Shown in pieces: positions 35,112 to 44,460 of a DNA stretch of 64,000 nt (the stretch's first letter is position 1; every line of letters begins with the position of its first letter). The notes below the pieces were generated by a model, which was given only the letters and a program-made list of their open reading frames with translations, searched no databases and was not told the DNA's origin. The position numbers and the translations under genes are program-made. Origin of the DNA: Gordonia jinhuaensis (GTDB taxonomy: Bacteria > Actinomycetota > Actinomycetes > Mycobacteriales > Mycobacteriaceae); contig NZ_BMGC01000008.1 of NCBI RefSeq assembly GCF_014639795.1, positions 1,066 to 65,065 of the forward strand, given 5' to 3'.

Positions 35112-36766
35112 CGCTGCGCCACCGCGAGTGAGGCCGTTCCCGACTTCTCACCCTCGCAGTAGATCACCACGACGCGGTTGCCCTGGATGCCGAGGAACCA
35201 GCCGGGTCCCTGCGGGCCGTTGGTGCCGACCAGTGCGCGCAGTCCGGGCGCGTCGACCAGATCGCTGGCGTCGCCGGTCGCCGCAGTGGTCTTCATCGCG
35301 GCGTTGATCGCGGCGTTCACCTTCGGGTCGACCGTGCCGGGATCACCACCGGTGACCTTCGTCTTGCCCACCGTCACGAACGACGGCAGCACCGTCTTGC
35401 CCTGGGCGATCGCCAGACCGAGCGCACCCATCCCGAGCATCGTCGACTTGGGGTCGCTCTTGTCGAACGACACCGGCACCACACTCATCGACGATGTCGA
35501 GGAACTGGCCTGCACGGTCTGCCCGACCGCCTGCACGCCGGGCACCTGGAACGACAGCCCCAACCCGAGGGTGTCGGTGATCGCGCCGCGCTTCTTGTCG
35601 TCACCGTTGGCGCCGGCGTCGATCGCCGCCCGGACCGGATCCAGCGTCCTCCCCACCAGGTAGGAGTCGGTGAGGCTCAGGTCGCCAGCGCTCGCCGCGG
35701 AGTTGAACGCCGCGGCCTGGATGCCACCAGTCGTGGCGTTGAGCACCATCATCGCCGCCGGCTGGGCCACCTCGACCACCGAGTCCTCGAGTACGAGCTG
35801 GGTGTTGGGGTCGAATGTGGTGGTCAGATTCGGGCCCGGTTTGCCCTGCTGTTGGTCGATGATCACCGGCGCCGCGTTCGGGTTGACCATGCGTGCCTGC
35901 CACCCCGAGGTCGCGTCACGGATGTCCTGCCAGGCGGCCTTCACCCCGGCCGAGAGCGGAGTGTTGAGCCGACGGTCGAGAACCAGCAGGTCCGACCCCT
36001 TGGTCACCGCCACCCCGGGAATCGTGGCCGGGTCGTTGGGCAGTGCGGCCAGGTCGTCGTCGCGCAGGCTCACCACCGTTGCGGGCGCCCCGTTGGCCGC
36101 GGCACCCGCCTTGCGGATCACCTCGGTGGTGATCGCCGGCGCCACCGGCGCCAGGTCGGCCGACAGTGCACGAGCCGACCCCACCGGGTCGGGTGTCTTG
36201 GAGAACGCGATCGTCACGGTGTTGACCGGCTGCTGCGCCATCCACGTGCTGCGGTCGGCCGCCACCACCTTGGGCACGGGCTTCGCGTCGGTGTCGATCA
36301 CCTGCAGCGATCCGCCGGGCTGGAGTCCCGGGTAGATCAACGACGGGTTCCACTGCAGACGCCACCCGGCGCTGAGATGCCGAGCGGTCGCCTGCGAGGT
36401 GGTCACGAAGGTGCGATGTGGGGCGTCTGCTCCTGCGTGCGGGGTCGTCCCGATGTCCCAGGTGGTCTTGAGGGTGAAACTGCCGCTGCCGTCGGAGTAC
36501 GAGACGGGGTTGGCGATCTCCACGTCCACCCGCTCGGGATCGACACCGCGCAGCGTGGCGTCGATCGCCTCACCGGCCTGGACCGGCGACGTGGTGAGGT
36601 TCGCCGCTTTCGAGGCATCCCGCTTCTCCAGCGCCGACGCATACGAGTCGGCGACCTTCTCCAGACCCGATCGCTTGTCGGAACCACATCCGGCAAGCAA
36701 CGAACCCGCCACCGCAGTCACGGCGAGAGCACTCACAACCGCCCGCACCGTCGCACCACCAGCCAT
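35090..36766 (-). CDS. PBP-like lipoprotein with lost catalytic motifs
   Basis: A 558-residue lipoprotein (lipobox LAGC) built like a class B penicillin-binding protein: an NTF2-like MecA_N domain (about 35-140), a dimerisation region, and a transpeptidase-like domain (PNLTTTFDPNTQLVLEDSVVEV, PAAMMVLNATTGGIQAAAF). The expected SxxK site reads GRTLDP near residue 370, and the KTG region reads ALVGTNGPQGPGWFLGIQ, so Ser, Lys and the KTG triad all seem replaced. No clear SxN is seen. It may be a regulator or scaffold of cell-wall synthesis. The ATG at 36766 is chosen; a GTG at 36781 is the alternative. The frame is intact. Confidence 0.8.
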   Translation of the reverse strand: MAGGATVRAVVSALAVTAVAGSLLAGCGSDKRSGLEKVADSYASALEKRDASKAANLTTSPVQAGEAIDATLRGVDPERVDVEIANPVSYSDGSGSFTLKTTWDIGTTPHAGADAPHRTFVTTSQATARHLSAGWRLQWNPSLIYPGLQPGGSLQVIDTDAKPVPKVVAADRSTWMAQQPVNTVTIAFSKTPDPVGSARALSADLAPVAPAITTEVIRKAGAAANGAPATVVSLRDDDLAALPNDPATIPGVAVTKGSDLLVLDRRLNTPLSAGVKAAWQDIRDATSGWQARMVNPNAAPVIIDQQQGKPGPNLTTTFDPNTQLVLEDSVVEVAQPAAMMVLNATTGGIQAAAFNSAASAGDLSLTDSYLVGRTLDPVRAAIDAGANGDDKKRGAITDTLGLGLSFQVPGVQAVGQTVQASSSTSSMSVVPVSFDKSDPKSTMLGMGALGLAIAQGKTVLPSFVTVGKTKVTGGDPGTVDPKVNAAINAAMKTTAATGDASDLVDAPGLRALVGTNGPQGPGWFLGIQGNRVVVIYCEGEKSGTASLAVAQRYFREMR

Positions 36767-36782
36767 TCGCACCCCAGCCACG

Positions 36783-36816
36783 TAACAATTTTCACTCTGG
36801 TCACATCAATAACAAT
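36783..36816. promoter_or_regulatory. Direct TAACAAT repeats before the PBP-like gene
   Basis: TAACAAT occurs at 36783-36789 and 36810-36816, in an AT-rich island directly upstream of the PBP-like start. Such spaced repeats could bind an envelope-stress response regulator; the protein is not identified. Confidence 0.35.
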
Positions 36817-36823
36817 GTATCGA

Positions 36824-36884
36824 AACCCGTCAGTTGGCTAACGGGTTAGTCACAGTGTTGCAACTCGTTGCGTCTCAACACTGT
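36824..36884. promoter_or_regulatory. Two adjacent inverted repeats in the PBP-like/pirin intergenic region
   Basis: IR1 has arms AACCCGT and ACGGGTT (36824-36847, 10-nt loop). IR2 has arms ACAGTGTTG and CAACACTGT (36852-36884, 15-nt loop). They lie in the divergent promoter region between the PBP-like gene (starts 36766) and pirin (starts 37032). They may be operators or RNA stems. Confidence 0.5.
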
Positions 36885-37031
36885 CTTCACACCTGGCTTC
36901 ACGATAGCGAAGTGCATCAGCGGGCGGATGAGCATCCCGGTCACGAACGGAACAAGATCGCCCGACCGCCCGACCTTCTGTGCCTCCCGATCGCCCCGGC
37001 GCACCGGCTCGGCCGCGACGCAGCCACACTG

Positions 37032-37817
37032 ATGTGTGTGTATGCCACCCTGATCCGCTCCGCCGAGCGCGCGGTGACCACCACCGACTGGCTGGTGTCA
37101 CGCCACGGATTCTCCTTCGGCGATCACTACGACCCGGACAACACCCATCACGGGACCCTGCTGATCTTCAACGACGACACCGTGACACCCGGCGGCGGCT
37201 ACGACCTCCATCGCCACCGCAACTCCGAGATCCTCACCTGGGTACTCGAGGGTGTGCTCAGTCATCGTGACTCCGACGGCAACGAAGGATCGGTGCCCCC
37301 CGGTGTGGTGCAGCGCATGAGTGCCGGCGCCGGAGTCGAACACTCCGAACGCAACGATGCCGCCACCCCCGTCCACTTCATCCAGATGACACTGGCGCCC
37401 GACGACGCCGACACCGCTGCGACCTACGAACACGCCGACGTCTCCGCCGACCTCGCGCGCTCGGTCCTGGTCACGCTGGCCTCGGGTATCCCCGAGCGGC
37501 CCGGAGCCATCGGCCTGGGAACGAGCGGCGCGGCTCTGCACGTCGCCCGCCCGGCACCGGGCCAGTCGGTGACGCTCCCGCAGGCGCGGTACGTGCACGT
37601 GTTCGTCACGTCGGGTCGGGCCGAGATGACCGGACTCGACCTGTCCGGAGCCGACACGGACGGACCGGTCGTCATGGAAGCAGGGGGCTCACTGCGGCTC
37701 ACCGATCCCGATGCCGGCGAGGACGGCGCCACCACCGCGGTGTCGGTGCGCGGGATCGACCCCGACACCGAGATCCTGATCTGGGAGATGCACCGCGGCC
37801 TGATGGATCCGGCGTGA
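37032..37817 (+). CDS. Pirin-family protein
   Basis: A 261-residue double-cupin protein of the pirin family. The N-terminal cupin has the metal-binding pattern GYDLHRHRNSEILTWVLEG and MSAGAGVEHSERN, with His and Glu ligands. Bacterial pirins are variously quercetinase-like dioxygenases or regulators of central metabolism. The ATG at 37032 begins the conserved MCVYATLIRSAERAV segment; it is the only good start. Zmp1 follows 66 bp downstream in the same direction. Confidence 0.88.
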   Translation: MCVYATLIRSAERAVTTTDWLVSRHGFSFGDHYDPDNTHHGTLLIFNDDTVTPGGGYDLHRHRNSEILTWVLEGVLSHRDSDGNEGSVPPGVVQRMSAGAGVEHSERNDAATPVHFIQMTLAPDDADTAATYEHADVSADLARSVLVTLASGIPERPGAIGLGTSGAALHVARPAPGQSVTLPQARYVHVFVTSGRAEMTGLDLSGADTDGPVVMEAGGSLRLTDPDAGEDGATTAVSVRGIDPDTEILIWEMHRGLMDPA

Positions 37818-37883
37818 AGACTCACGAACTGACCCGTCCCGCAGGTACATCTATCGTGACGAAATCGTGACAGGATAGGACCC

Positions 37884-39878
37884 ATGACCGACAGCACAGT
37901 ATCCACCGGTACCGATCGTCCGTCAGGACTCGATCTGAAGTGGATCGACGACTCCGTGTCGGCGGGCGACGATCTGTACGTCCACGTCAACGGAACGTGG
38001 CTGGCCGAGCACGAGATCCCCGACGACCGCTCGATCGACGGAGCGTTCAACACACTGCGCGACCGCGCCGAGGAGAACGTACGCGACATCATCACCGAGG
38101 CCGCCGATTCACATCCCGAACCCGGTAGCGACGCACAGAAGATCGGGGATCTGTTCGCGAGTTTCTCCGATACCGATCGCGTCGAGGAGCTCGGACTCGG
38201 CCCGGTGGCCGACCAGATCGCCGCCGTCGACGACATCACCGACACCTCCTCGCTGGCACGGTTCCTCGGCGAGGCACAGCGCACCGGGACCGGCGGCCTG
38301 TTCGGTTTCTACGTCGACACCGACGCCAAGAACTCCGATCGCTACCTCGTCCACATCATGCAGTCGGGGCTCGGCCTCCCCGACGAGTCGTACTACCGCG
38401 AAGACAACCACGCGCAGACCCGTGAGGCGTATCTGGCGCACATCGAGAAGATGTTCACCCTCGCCGGTATCGACGATGCCGCAGACAAGGCACGACGGGT
38501 CTTCGACCTGGAGACAGAGATCGCTTCCGCACACTGGGATGTGGTGCGTCGCCGCGACGCCGAACTCAGCTACAACCTCGCGACCTTCGACGAGTTCGCC
38601 TCGCAGGCACAGGGTTTCGACGTCAACGCATGGCTCACAGGTCTCAATTCCGACGCCGACCCGACCTTCGCCGAGGTGGTCATCGGCCAGCCGTCCTTCC
38701 TCTCTGGAGCCGCGGCATTGTTCTCGGACAAGCCGCTCGAGGACTGGAAGATCTGGACCACCTGGCGAATTCTGCACTCGGCGGCGCCGTATCTCTCCTC
38801 GGCATTCGTCGACGAGAACTTCGACTTCTACGGCAAGACCCTCACCGGAGCACCGCAGATCCGCGATCGGTGGAAGCGGGGCGTGTCGCTCGTCGAGGGG
38901 ACACTGGGCTTCGCGGTCGGAAAACTCTACGTGGACAAGCACTTCCCGCCCGAGGCCAAGGCGCGGATGGACGAGTTGATCGACAATCTGATCGCCGCCT
39001 ACCGCCGCAACATCTCCACGCTGGCCTGGATGGGCCCGGAGACCCGCGAGAAGGCGCTGGCCAAACTCGACAAGTTCACGCCGAAGATCGGCTATCCCGC
39101 CACGTGGCGCGACTATTCGGAGTTGGAGATCCGCCGCGACGATCTGCTGGGAAATGTCGCGCGCGCCAACATCTTCGAGAACGACCGCGAACTCGCCAAG
39201 ATCGGCCGCGAGGTCGATCATGATGAGTGGTTCATGACTCCGCAGACGGTGAACGCGTACTACAACCCGGGGATGAACGAGATCGTCTTCCCCGCGGCGA
39301 TCCTGCAGCCGCCGTTCTTCGACCCCGACGCCGACGACGCCGCCAACTACGGGGGAATCGGTGCAGTCATCGGCCACGAGATCGGGCACGGTTTCGACGA
39401 TCAGGGATCCAAATACGACGGCGACGGCAATCTCGTGGACTGGTGGACCGACGCCGACCGCAAGGAATTCTCGCTGCGCACCGACGCACTGATCAAGCAG
39501 TACGACGAGTTCACCCCGTCGGGTCTCGACCAGAAATACAAGGTCAACGGCAGCTTCACCATCGGTGAGAACATCGGCGATCTCGGCGGGCTGTCCATCG
39601 CACTGGTCGCTTACCAAATCGCCACCGAGAATGTGGTGGCGCCGGTGATCGACGGGCTCACCGGCCTGCAGCGCGTGTTCTACGGCTGGGCCCAGGTGTG
39701 GCGCACCAAGACCCGTGAGGCCGAGGCCATCCGACGACTGTCGATCGACCCGCATTCACCGCCGGAATTCCGGTGCAACGGTGTGGTGCGCAACATCGAC
39801 GCGTTCTATCACGCCTTCGAGGTCGAACCGGGTGACTCGCTGTATCTGGAACCGGAGAACCGCGTCCGCATCTGGTGA
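37884..39878 (+). CDS. zmp1: M13-family zinc metallopeptidase (Zmp1/PepO)
   Basis: A 664-residue neprilysin-type endopeptidase. The zinc site is VIGHEIGHGFDDQG with HExxH at about residue 498, the third ligand region is ENIGDLGGLSIAL, and the substrate motif is NAYYNPGMNEIVFPA. The C-terminal RVRIW matches the conserved family end. No signal peptide is visible; M. tuberculosis Zmp1 is also leaderless yet is found outside the cell and affects phagosome maturation. The start follows a GATAGGAC ribosome site. Matches the Rv0198c locus. Confidence 0.95.
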   Translation: MTDSTVSTGTDRPSGLDLKWIDDSVSAGDDLYVHVNGTWLAEHEIPDDRSIDGAFNTLRDRAEENVRDIITEAADSHPEPGSDAQKIGDLFASFSDTDRVEELGLGPVADQIAAVDDITDTSSLARFLGEAQRTGTGGLFGFYVDTDAKNSDRYLVHIMQSGLGLPDESYYREDNHAQTREAYLAHIEKMFTLAGIDDAADKARRVFDLETEIASAHWDVVRRRDAELSYNLATFDEFASQAQGFDVNAWLTGLNSDADPTFAEVVIGQPSFLSGAAALFSDKPLEDWKIWTTWRILHSAAPYLSSAFVDENFDFYGKTLTGAPQIRDRWKRGVSLVEGTLGFAVGKLYVDKHFPPEAKARMDELIDNLIAAYRRNISTLAWMGPETREKALAKLDKFTPKIGYPATWRDYSELEIRRDDLLGNVARANIFENDRELAKIGREVDHDEWFMTPQTVNAYYNPGMNEIVFPAAILQPPFFDPDADDAANYGGIGAVIGHEIGHGFDDQGSKYDGDGNLVDWWTDADRKEFSLRTDALIKQYDEFTPSGLDQKYKVNGSFTIGENIGDLGGLSIALVAYQIATENVVAPVIDGLTGLQRVFYGWAQVWRTKTREAEAIRRLSIDPHSPPEFRCNGVVRNIDAFYHAFEVEPGDSLYLEPENRVRIW

Positions 39879-40004
39879 CTCACACACACGGTGTCGATGA
39901 GGTCGCCGTCACATGCGGTGGCAACGGTGCGCAATCGCCACTTTGATTGCGTTCACCCTCGGCGTGGTGTTTGACTCACGTCATCGACCACCAGGGGGAT
40001 TTTC

Positions 40005-41021
40005 GTGCGTGCCACAAGGCTTGTGTCCGTCGCGGCGAGCGTGATCGCTGCATGCTCCGTTCTCGCTCTGTCCGGCGGTACCGCCGGCGCGGCGCCGTCA
40101 TCGACATCGGTGGATCCGGTCGGTAGCGGTCCGGTCCAGACGGCATTTCGCACCGCAGCCACCTACCCGCATCCCGAGGCGATCCCGCCCGGCGCCAACG
40201 ACTGGTCGTGCAAGCCGTCGGCCGAACATCCGCGACCGGTGGTGCTGGTGCACGGAACGTGGGAATCGGCCTATCAGACGTGGGCGGCCCTCGCGCCGAA
40301 ACTGAAGGCGCAGGGATTCTGCGTCTTCGCGCCGAACGTCGGAATCCTGTCCGCACAGCAGGGCGGCGGCATCCAGTCGCTGCAGAACGGCGGCCAGTAC
40401 GGGGCGGGTCCCGTCGCACAATCGGCCGTCCAGCTCGGTGCCTTCGTCGATCGCGTACTGGCCGCCACCGGCGCCAAGCAGGTCGACATGGTCGGACATT
40501 CCCAGGGCGGCACCATGATCCGGCAGTATCTGAAGTTCGACGGCGGTGCCGATGCCGCGGACCCGAGCAAGAACAAGGTGCGCAAGGTCGTGACGCTGGT
40601 GGCCACCAATCACGGCACCACCTCCAACGGCCTGTCGTCGGTGCGCGACGCACTGAACGCCCTCCACCTCGATTCCAACGCGTTCATGATCCCGGTCGCC
40701 GGCTATGCGGGTACCGACCAGCAGGTGGGCTCGCCGTTCATCACCGCACTCAACAAGGGCGGCGACACCTTCAGCGGGATCGACTACACGGTGCTCTCGA
40801 CCCGTTATGACGAATACACCACGCCCTACTACCTGACCTTCCTGAAGGCGGGACCGGGCGCGACCGTCCACAACATCCTCGTCCAGGACGGCTGCGAGCA
40901 GGACATCACCGACCACACCACGTTCACCTACGATCCGCGTGTCATCTCCTACACCGAACGCGCACTGGGGATCTCGACCCCGGTCGTCTGTGCACCGCGC
41001 GCGTGGTACTTCGACAACTGA
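40005..41021 (+). CDS. Secreted lipase (class 2-like)
   Basis: A 338-residue alpha/beta-hydrolase with a cleavable signal peptide (about 28 residues ending GGTAGAAP). The oxyanion strand is PVVLVHGTWESAYQTW, and the nucleophile is Ser166 in VGHSQGGT, the GxSxG elbow. A C-terminal segment with Cys residues follows. Likely hydrolyses ester lipids outside the cell. The GTG at 40005 has an AGGGGGA ribosome site. It is the first of three exported genes after zmp1. Confidence 0.9.
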   Translation: MRATRLVSVAASVIAACSVLALSGGTAGAAPSSTSVDPVGSGPVQTAFRTAATYPHPEAIPPGANDWSCKPSAEHPRPVVLVHGTWESAYQTWAALAPKLKAQGFCVFAPNVGILSAQQGGGIQSLQNGGQYGAGPVAQSAVQLGAFVDRVLAATGAKQVDMVGHSQGGTMIRQYLKFDGGADAADPSKNKVRKVVTLVATNHGTTSNGLSSVRDALNALHLDSNAFMIPVAGYAGTDQQVGSPFITALNKGGDTFSGIDYTVLSTRYDEYTTPYYLTFLKAGPGATVHNILVQDGCEQDITDHTTFTYDPRVISYTERALGISTPVVCAPRAWYFDN

Positions 41022-41129
41022 TCCGGACACCCCTGACCATCCGCTCCCGACCATCCACGCCTCGCCAATCCGCCCTCACTGCCTCCGCCCTTTACCCCCC
41101 ACAGTGCCGTTCAGAATCGGAGCCGGCTG

Positions 41130-43223
41130 GTGCCCACAAGAATTCGCCGACGAACGCTTCTCAAATCAGCCGGACTCACCGCAGGCGCCGCCGCAGTTTC
41201 GTCCGGAGTACGTCAGGCCGAGGCCGAGGCGAGAGCCAAACCGCCGGGAGGCCTCGACCAGGTCGAGCATGTCGTGATCCTCATGCAGGAGAACCGATCG
41301 TTCGACCACTACTACGGAAGCCTGCGAGGTGTACGCGGTTTCGACGATCCGACTGCCGTACGTATCGGCGGCGGCCGGTCGGTGTTCGATCAGCTCAACC
41401 TCGCCAAGACGGCAACGCTGGCCCCCTTTCATCTCGACACTGCCCGATCGGATGCGCAGGAGGTCCCCTCGCTGCCGCACGACTGGGAAACGATGCACCT
41501 GGCGTGGAATGAGGGGCGCAACGACTCCTGGCCAACGTGGAAGTCCGACTACACGATGGGCTATTTCAGCCGCACCGACATCCCATACCATTACGGTCTT
41601 GCCGATGCATTCACGATCTGCGACAACTACTTCGCCTCACTTCTCGGCCCGACCACCCCCAACCGCCTCTACCTCTGGTCGGGAACCATCGATCCCGAGG
41701 GACGACACGGCGGCCCGGCCAGCACCAATCCACTCGACTACACCCCGACGTTCAGCTGGACCACCTACCCCGAACGTCTCGAGCGCGCCGGGATCTCCTG
41801 GCGCGTCTACGCCAACGACGAGGTCGGCAACAGCGACGATCACCCCTACGTCGGGGACTACGGCGACAACTCGCTGTGGCTGTTCAAGCAGTATCACGAT
41901 GCCCTCAACTCCCACGATCCCCGTCGTCAACGGCTCGCACAACGTGCAGGCCTGCACACACGATGGAAACCGGACTCCGGCAAGGGGGAACAGGTCGAGC
42001 ATGTCCTCGACACCTTCCTCTCCGACTGTGCCGCCGGACACCTGCCCGCGGTCTCCTGGGTGGTCGCACCCTACGGTTGGTGCGAGCACCCCTCCGCTCG
42101 TCCCGCCTACGGCGAGGCATTCGTCGAGGCGATGCTCAACGCAATCTGGAAAGACCCCGAATTATGGTCCAAAACAGTCGTTTTCATCAACTACGACGAG
42201 AACGACGGCTTCTTCGATCACATCCCACCGCCGGTGCCACCACCGGGCACACCGGGGGAATTCCTGCCGCTCATCTCCGATGCGAACTCCTTCCCCATCA
42301 CCTGGGCCGGTCAGCCGCTGGGGATCCCCACCGCTGACCTCGGTGGCCAGACACCGATCGGCTTGGGCATGAGGGTGCCGATGACCGTGATCTCACCGTG
42401 GAGCACGGGCGGTTTCGTCAACTCCGAGGTCTTCGATCACACCTCCGTGCTCCAATTCCTCGAACGGTGGACCGGCGTTCGCGAAGAGAACATCTCACCC
42501 TGGCGGCGACAGATCTGTGGAGATCTCCTGAGCTGTTTCGACTTCACCACCAAGAAGGCTTCCTTCCCGTCACTCCCGGATGCCAACGCGCTCAAGCTGC
42601 ACGCCCAGGGCGTGCAGACCAAGCTGCCCACCACCATTCCACCACTCGGCGGCCTCGACACCCCCAGCGTCAAGGAGCGTGGCACCCGACCCGCGCGCCC
42701 GCTGCCGTACCAGCTGGGCGCGCACACCGTACACGCCCCGCGCGGCCACGAGGTGATGGTCAACAACCTCGGTTCGGCTGCGGTCGCGATACATGTCCGC
42801 GACCAGGGTTCGCCCGAGATCGGGGTCACCCACCTCACCATCCCACCCGAGCACACGTCCAGCGTGTTCGTGTCCCCCAGCGGCCAGCTCGACGTGACGG
42901 TGCACGGCCCCAACGGATTTCTGCTCGCAGCGTCGGGTGAACCGTCGGATGCCCTCGACGTGTCGACCTCGGTCATCGGCACCGCCTACCCCAAACTGGT
43001 GATCGCGATCTCCAATCTCGGGAACAAGCCCGCGCGCATCCGCATCGGCGGACAGGAGATCGTCGCGGGCGTGGCAGCGCGGCATGAGCACATCATCGAC
43101 GCACTGGCACACGACCACGGCTGGTACGACGTCACCGTCACCTCCCCCACCTATCCCGGCCTGCGGCGCCGGTTCGCCGGCCATCTCGAGAACGGTCAAC
43201 CGAGCCAGTCGCAGCGATTCTGA
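41130..43223 (+). CDS. Tat-exported phospholipase C (phosphoesterase family)
   Basis: A 697-residue non-haemolytic phospholipase C/acid phosphatase. The N-terminus has a Tat signal RRRTLLKSAGLTAGAAAVSSG. The catalytic domain starts VEHVVILMQENRSFDHYYG and continues with FINYDENDGFFDHIPPP, the typical metal-binding acidic pairs. The C-terminal third holds two beta-rich DUF756 domains (for example APRGHEVMVNNLGSAAVAI). It hydrolyses phosphatidylcholine-type lipids in the family. The GTG at 41130 gives the twin-arginine start; the ribosome site is weak. Confidence 0.93.
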   Translation: MPTRIRRRTLLKSAGLTAGAAAVSSGVRQAEAEARAKPPGGLDQVEHVVILMQENRSFDHYYGSLRGVRGFDDPTAVRIGGGRSVFDQLNLAKTATLAPFHLDTARSDAQEVPSLPHDWETMHLAWNEGRNDSWPTWKSDYTMGYFSRTDIPYHYGLADAFTICDNYFASLLGPTTPNRLYLWSGTIDPEGRHGGPASTNPLDYTPTFSWTTYPERLERAGISWRVYANDEVGNSDDHPYVGDYGDNSLWLFKQYHDALNSHDPRRQRLAQRAGLHTRWKPDSGKGEQVEHVLDTFLSDCAAGHLPAVSWVVAPYGWCEHPSARPAYGEAFVEAMLNAIWKDPELWSKTVVFINYDENDGFFDHIPPPVPPPGTPGEFLPLISDANSFPITWAGQPLGIPTADLGGQTPIGLGMRVPMTVISPWSTGGFVNSEVFDHTSVLQFLERWTGVREENISPWRRQICGDLLSCFDFTTKKASFPSLPDANALKLHAQGVQTKLPTTIPPLGGLDTPSVKERGTRPARPLPYQLGAHTVHAPRGHEVMVNNLGSAAVAIHVRDQGSPEIGVTHLTIPPEHTSSVFVSPSGQLDVTVHGPNGFLLAASGEPSDALDVSTSVIGTAYPKLVIAISNLGNKPARIRIGGQEIVAGVAARHEHIIDALAHDHGWYDVTVTSPTYPGLRRRFAGHLENGQPSQSQRF

Positions 43224-43272
43224 CACGACCGGACCGACCCCACCCGCAGACCGCCACGACAGAAGCAGACCC

Positions 43273-44460
43273 ATGCCCACACCATCCGCCGGCGCCCGCA
43301 TAGCCACCACGGTGATCTCGTGCGTGGCCACGCTCGCCACCCTCACCGTGACCGCCCCCACCGGGTCGGCCGCGCCGGCAGCGTCACCGCAGCACCCCAC
43401 CTGTCGCACCGCCGATCAGCTGAGCCTCTCCGACGTCGTCGATTTCACCGCCGCGAGTCTGCGACGGTCGATGCCGTCGGCGATGGCTCCGGCCATCGAG
43501 GCCGCCGGCGCCACGGTCAGTGGCTGGCTCGATCGGTCACGGGTGAGCGCACTCGCCGTCATCGATCCGGCCGTCGACGTGTCGCAGGAAACCGCCGCCG
43601 GCGGCATGCACTCGTCGAATGCACTTGTGCAACAAGTGATCGCGATCAAGAACGGTACCTACCGCACGCAATACCGCGCGAGCGACCTGACGCTGAACGA
43701 GGCACTCGAGGACTCGCTACTCGGTCTGGAGCTCGCGGCGAACTTCTCGCCGGTGTTGTCCACCGTGCCGGAGATCGCGGGCCTTCTGGGCAAGTACGTC
43801 GAGGCGTACACCACTCAGAACTGTCTGGCCGGGCCGGGGCCCGTCCATCAGCGGTCCCCGCTCCCCGCCCCAACCACGATTCCCGCGCAGGTGATGACCG
43901 ACGTACGAAAGGTCGACCTCGCCGACGCCACCTGCGCGCCGATCGCCTCAGAGAGCCTCGGCCAGTTCACCATTCGCGTCCTCCGCGAGGAGCGTGATCG
44001 CGTGAGCCCAGCCCAGCGAGGTTCCTACGATGCCGAGGGCAAACGTATCCTCGCTGCGCTCAACACCATTCGCGTCCCCAAGAATGCACTGCCGCTCGAA
44101 GCCGCCGACCTCGGCACGCTCGGTACCGTCCTCGACATCCTGGGACCCTTTCCGCTGTACGTCGGTGGGGTGGTGCGACAGAGTGACGAGCGCAGCTGGT
44201 CCCAAGCGATCCCGGCGTCACAGGTCCAGCTCGACGACGCCTTCGACATGGCCGAGGCTGCGACCGATCTCCTCGACGACATCGCCACAGTGGGCGCGAC
44301 CGTGGTGTCGGCCGTGATCGGTCTCCCGGACGTCGTGAACGCCGCCGGCCCCACCTACGTGCTCAAGACGACACAGGGTGTTCTGGAGTCACTGTGCTTT
44401 TCCGACACCCGCCATCGGGTGACGGCGCCGTCGCGGCGCACCAGCTCTCGGCCGCACTGA
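43273..44460 (+). CDS. Exported protein of unknown function
   Basis: A 395-residue protein with a signal peptide (about 35 residues; helix ISCVATLATLTVTAPTG, cleavage near AAP). The mature protein is mostly helical, with few Cys (one near HPTCRTAD, others at NCLAGP, DATCAP and LCFSD), which could form disulphides. It follows the phospholipase after 49 bp and may be in the same unit, so it could be a lipase or PLC partner. I do not recognise the family. Confidence 0.75.
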   Translation: MPTPSAGARIATTVISCVATLATLTVTAPTGSAAPAASPQHPTCRTADQLSLSDVVDFTAASLRRSMPSAMAPAIEAAGATVSGWLDRSRVSALAVIDPAVDVSQETAAGGMHSSNALVQQVIAIKNGTYRTQYRASDLTLNEALEDSLLGLELAANFSPVLSTVPEIAGLLGKYVEAYTTQNCLAGPGPVHQRSPLPAPTTIPAQVMTDVRKVDLADATCAPIASESLGQFTIRVLREERDRVSPAQRGSYDAEGKRILAALNTIRVPKNALPLEAADLGTLGTVLDILGPFPLYVGGVVRQSDERSWSQAIPASQVQLDDAFDMAEAATDLLDDIATVGATVVSAVIGLPDVVNAAGPTYVLKTTQGVLESLCFSDTRHRVTAPSRRTSSRPH

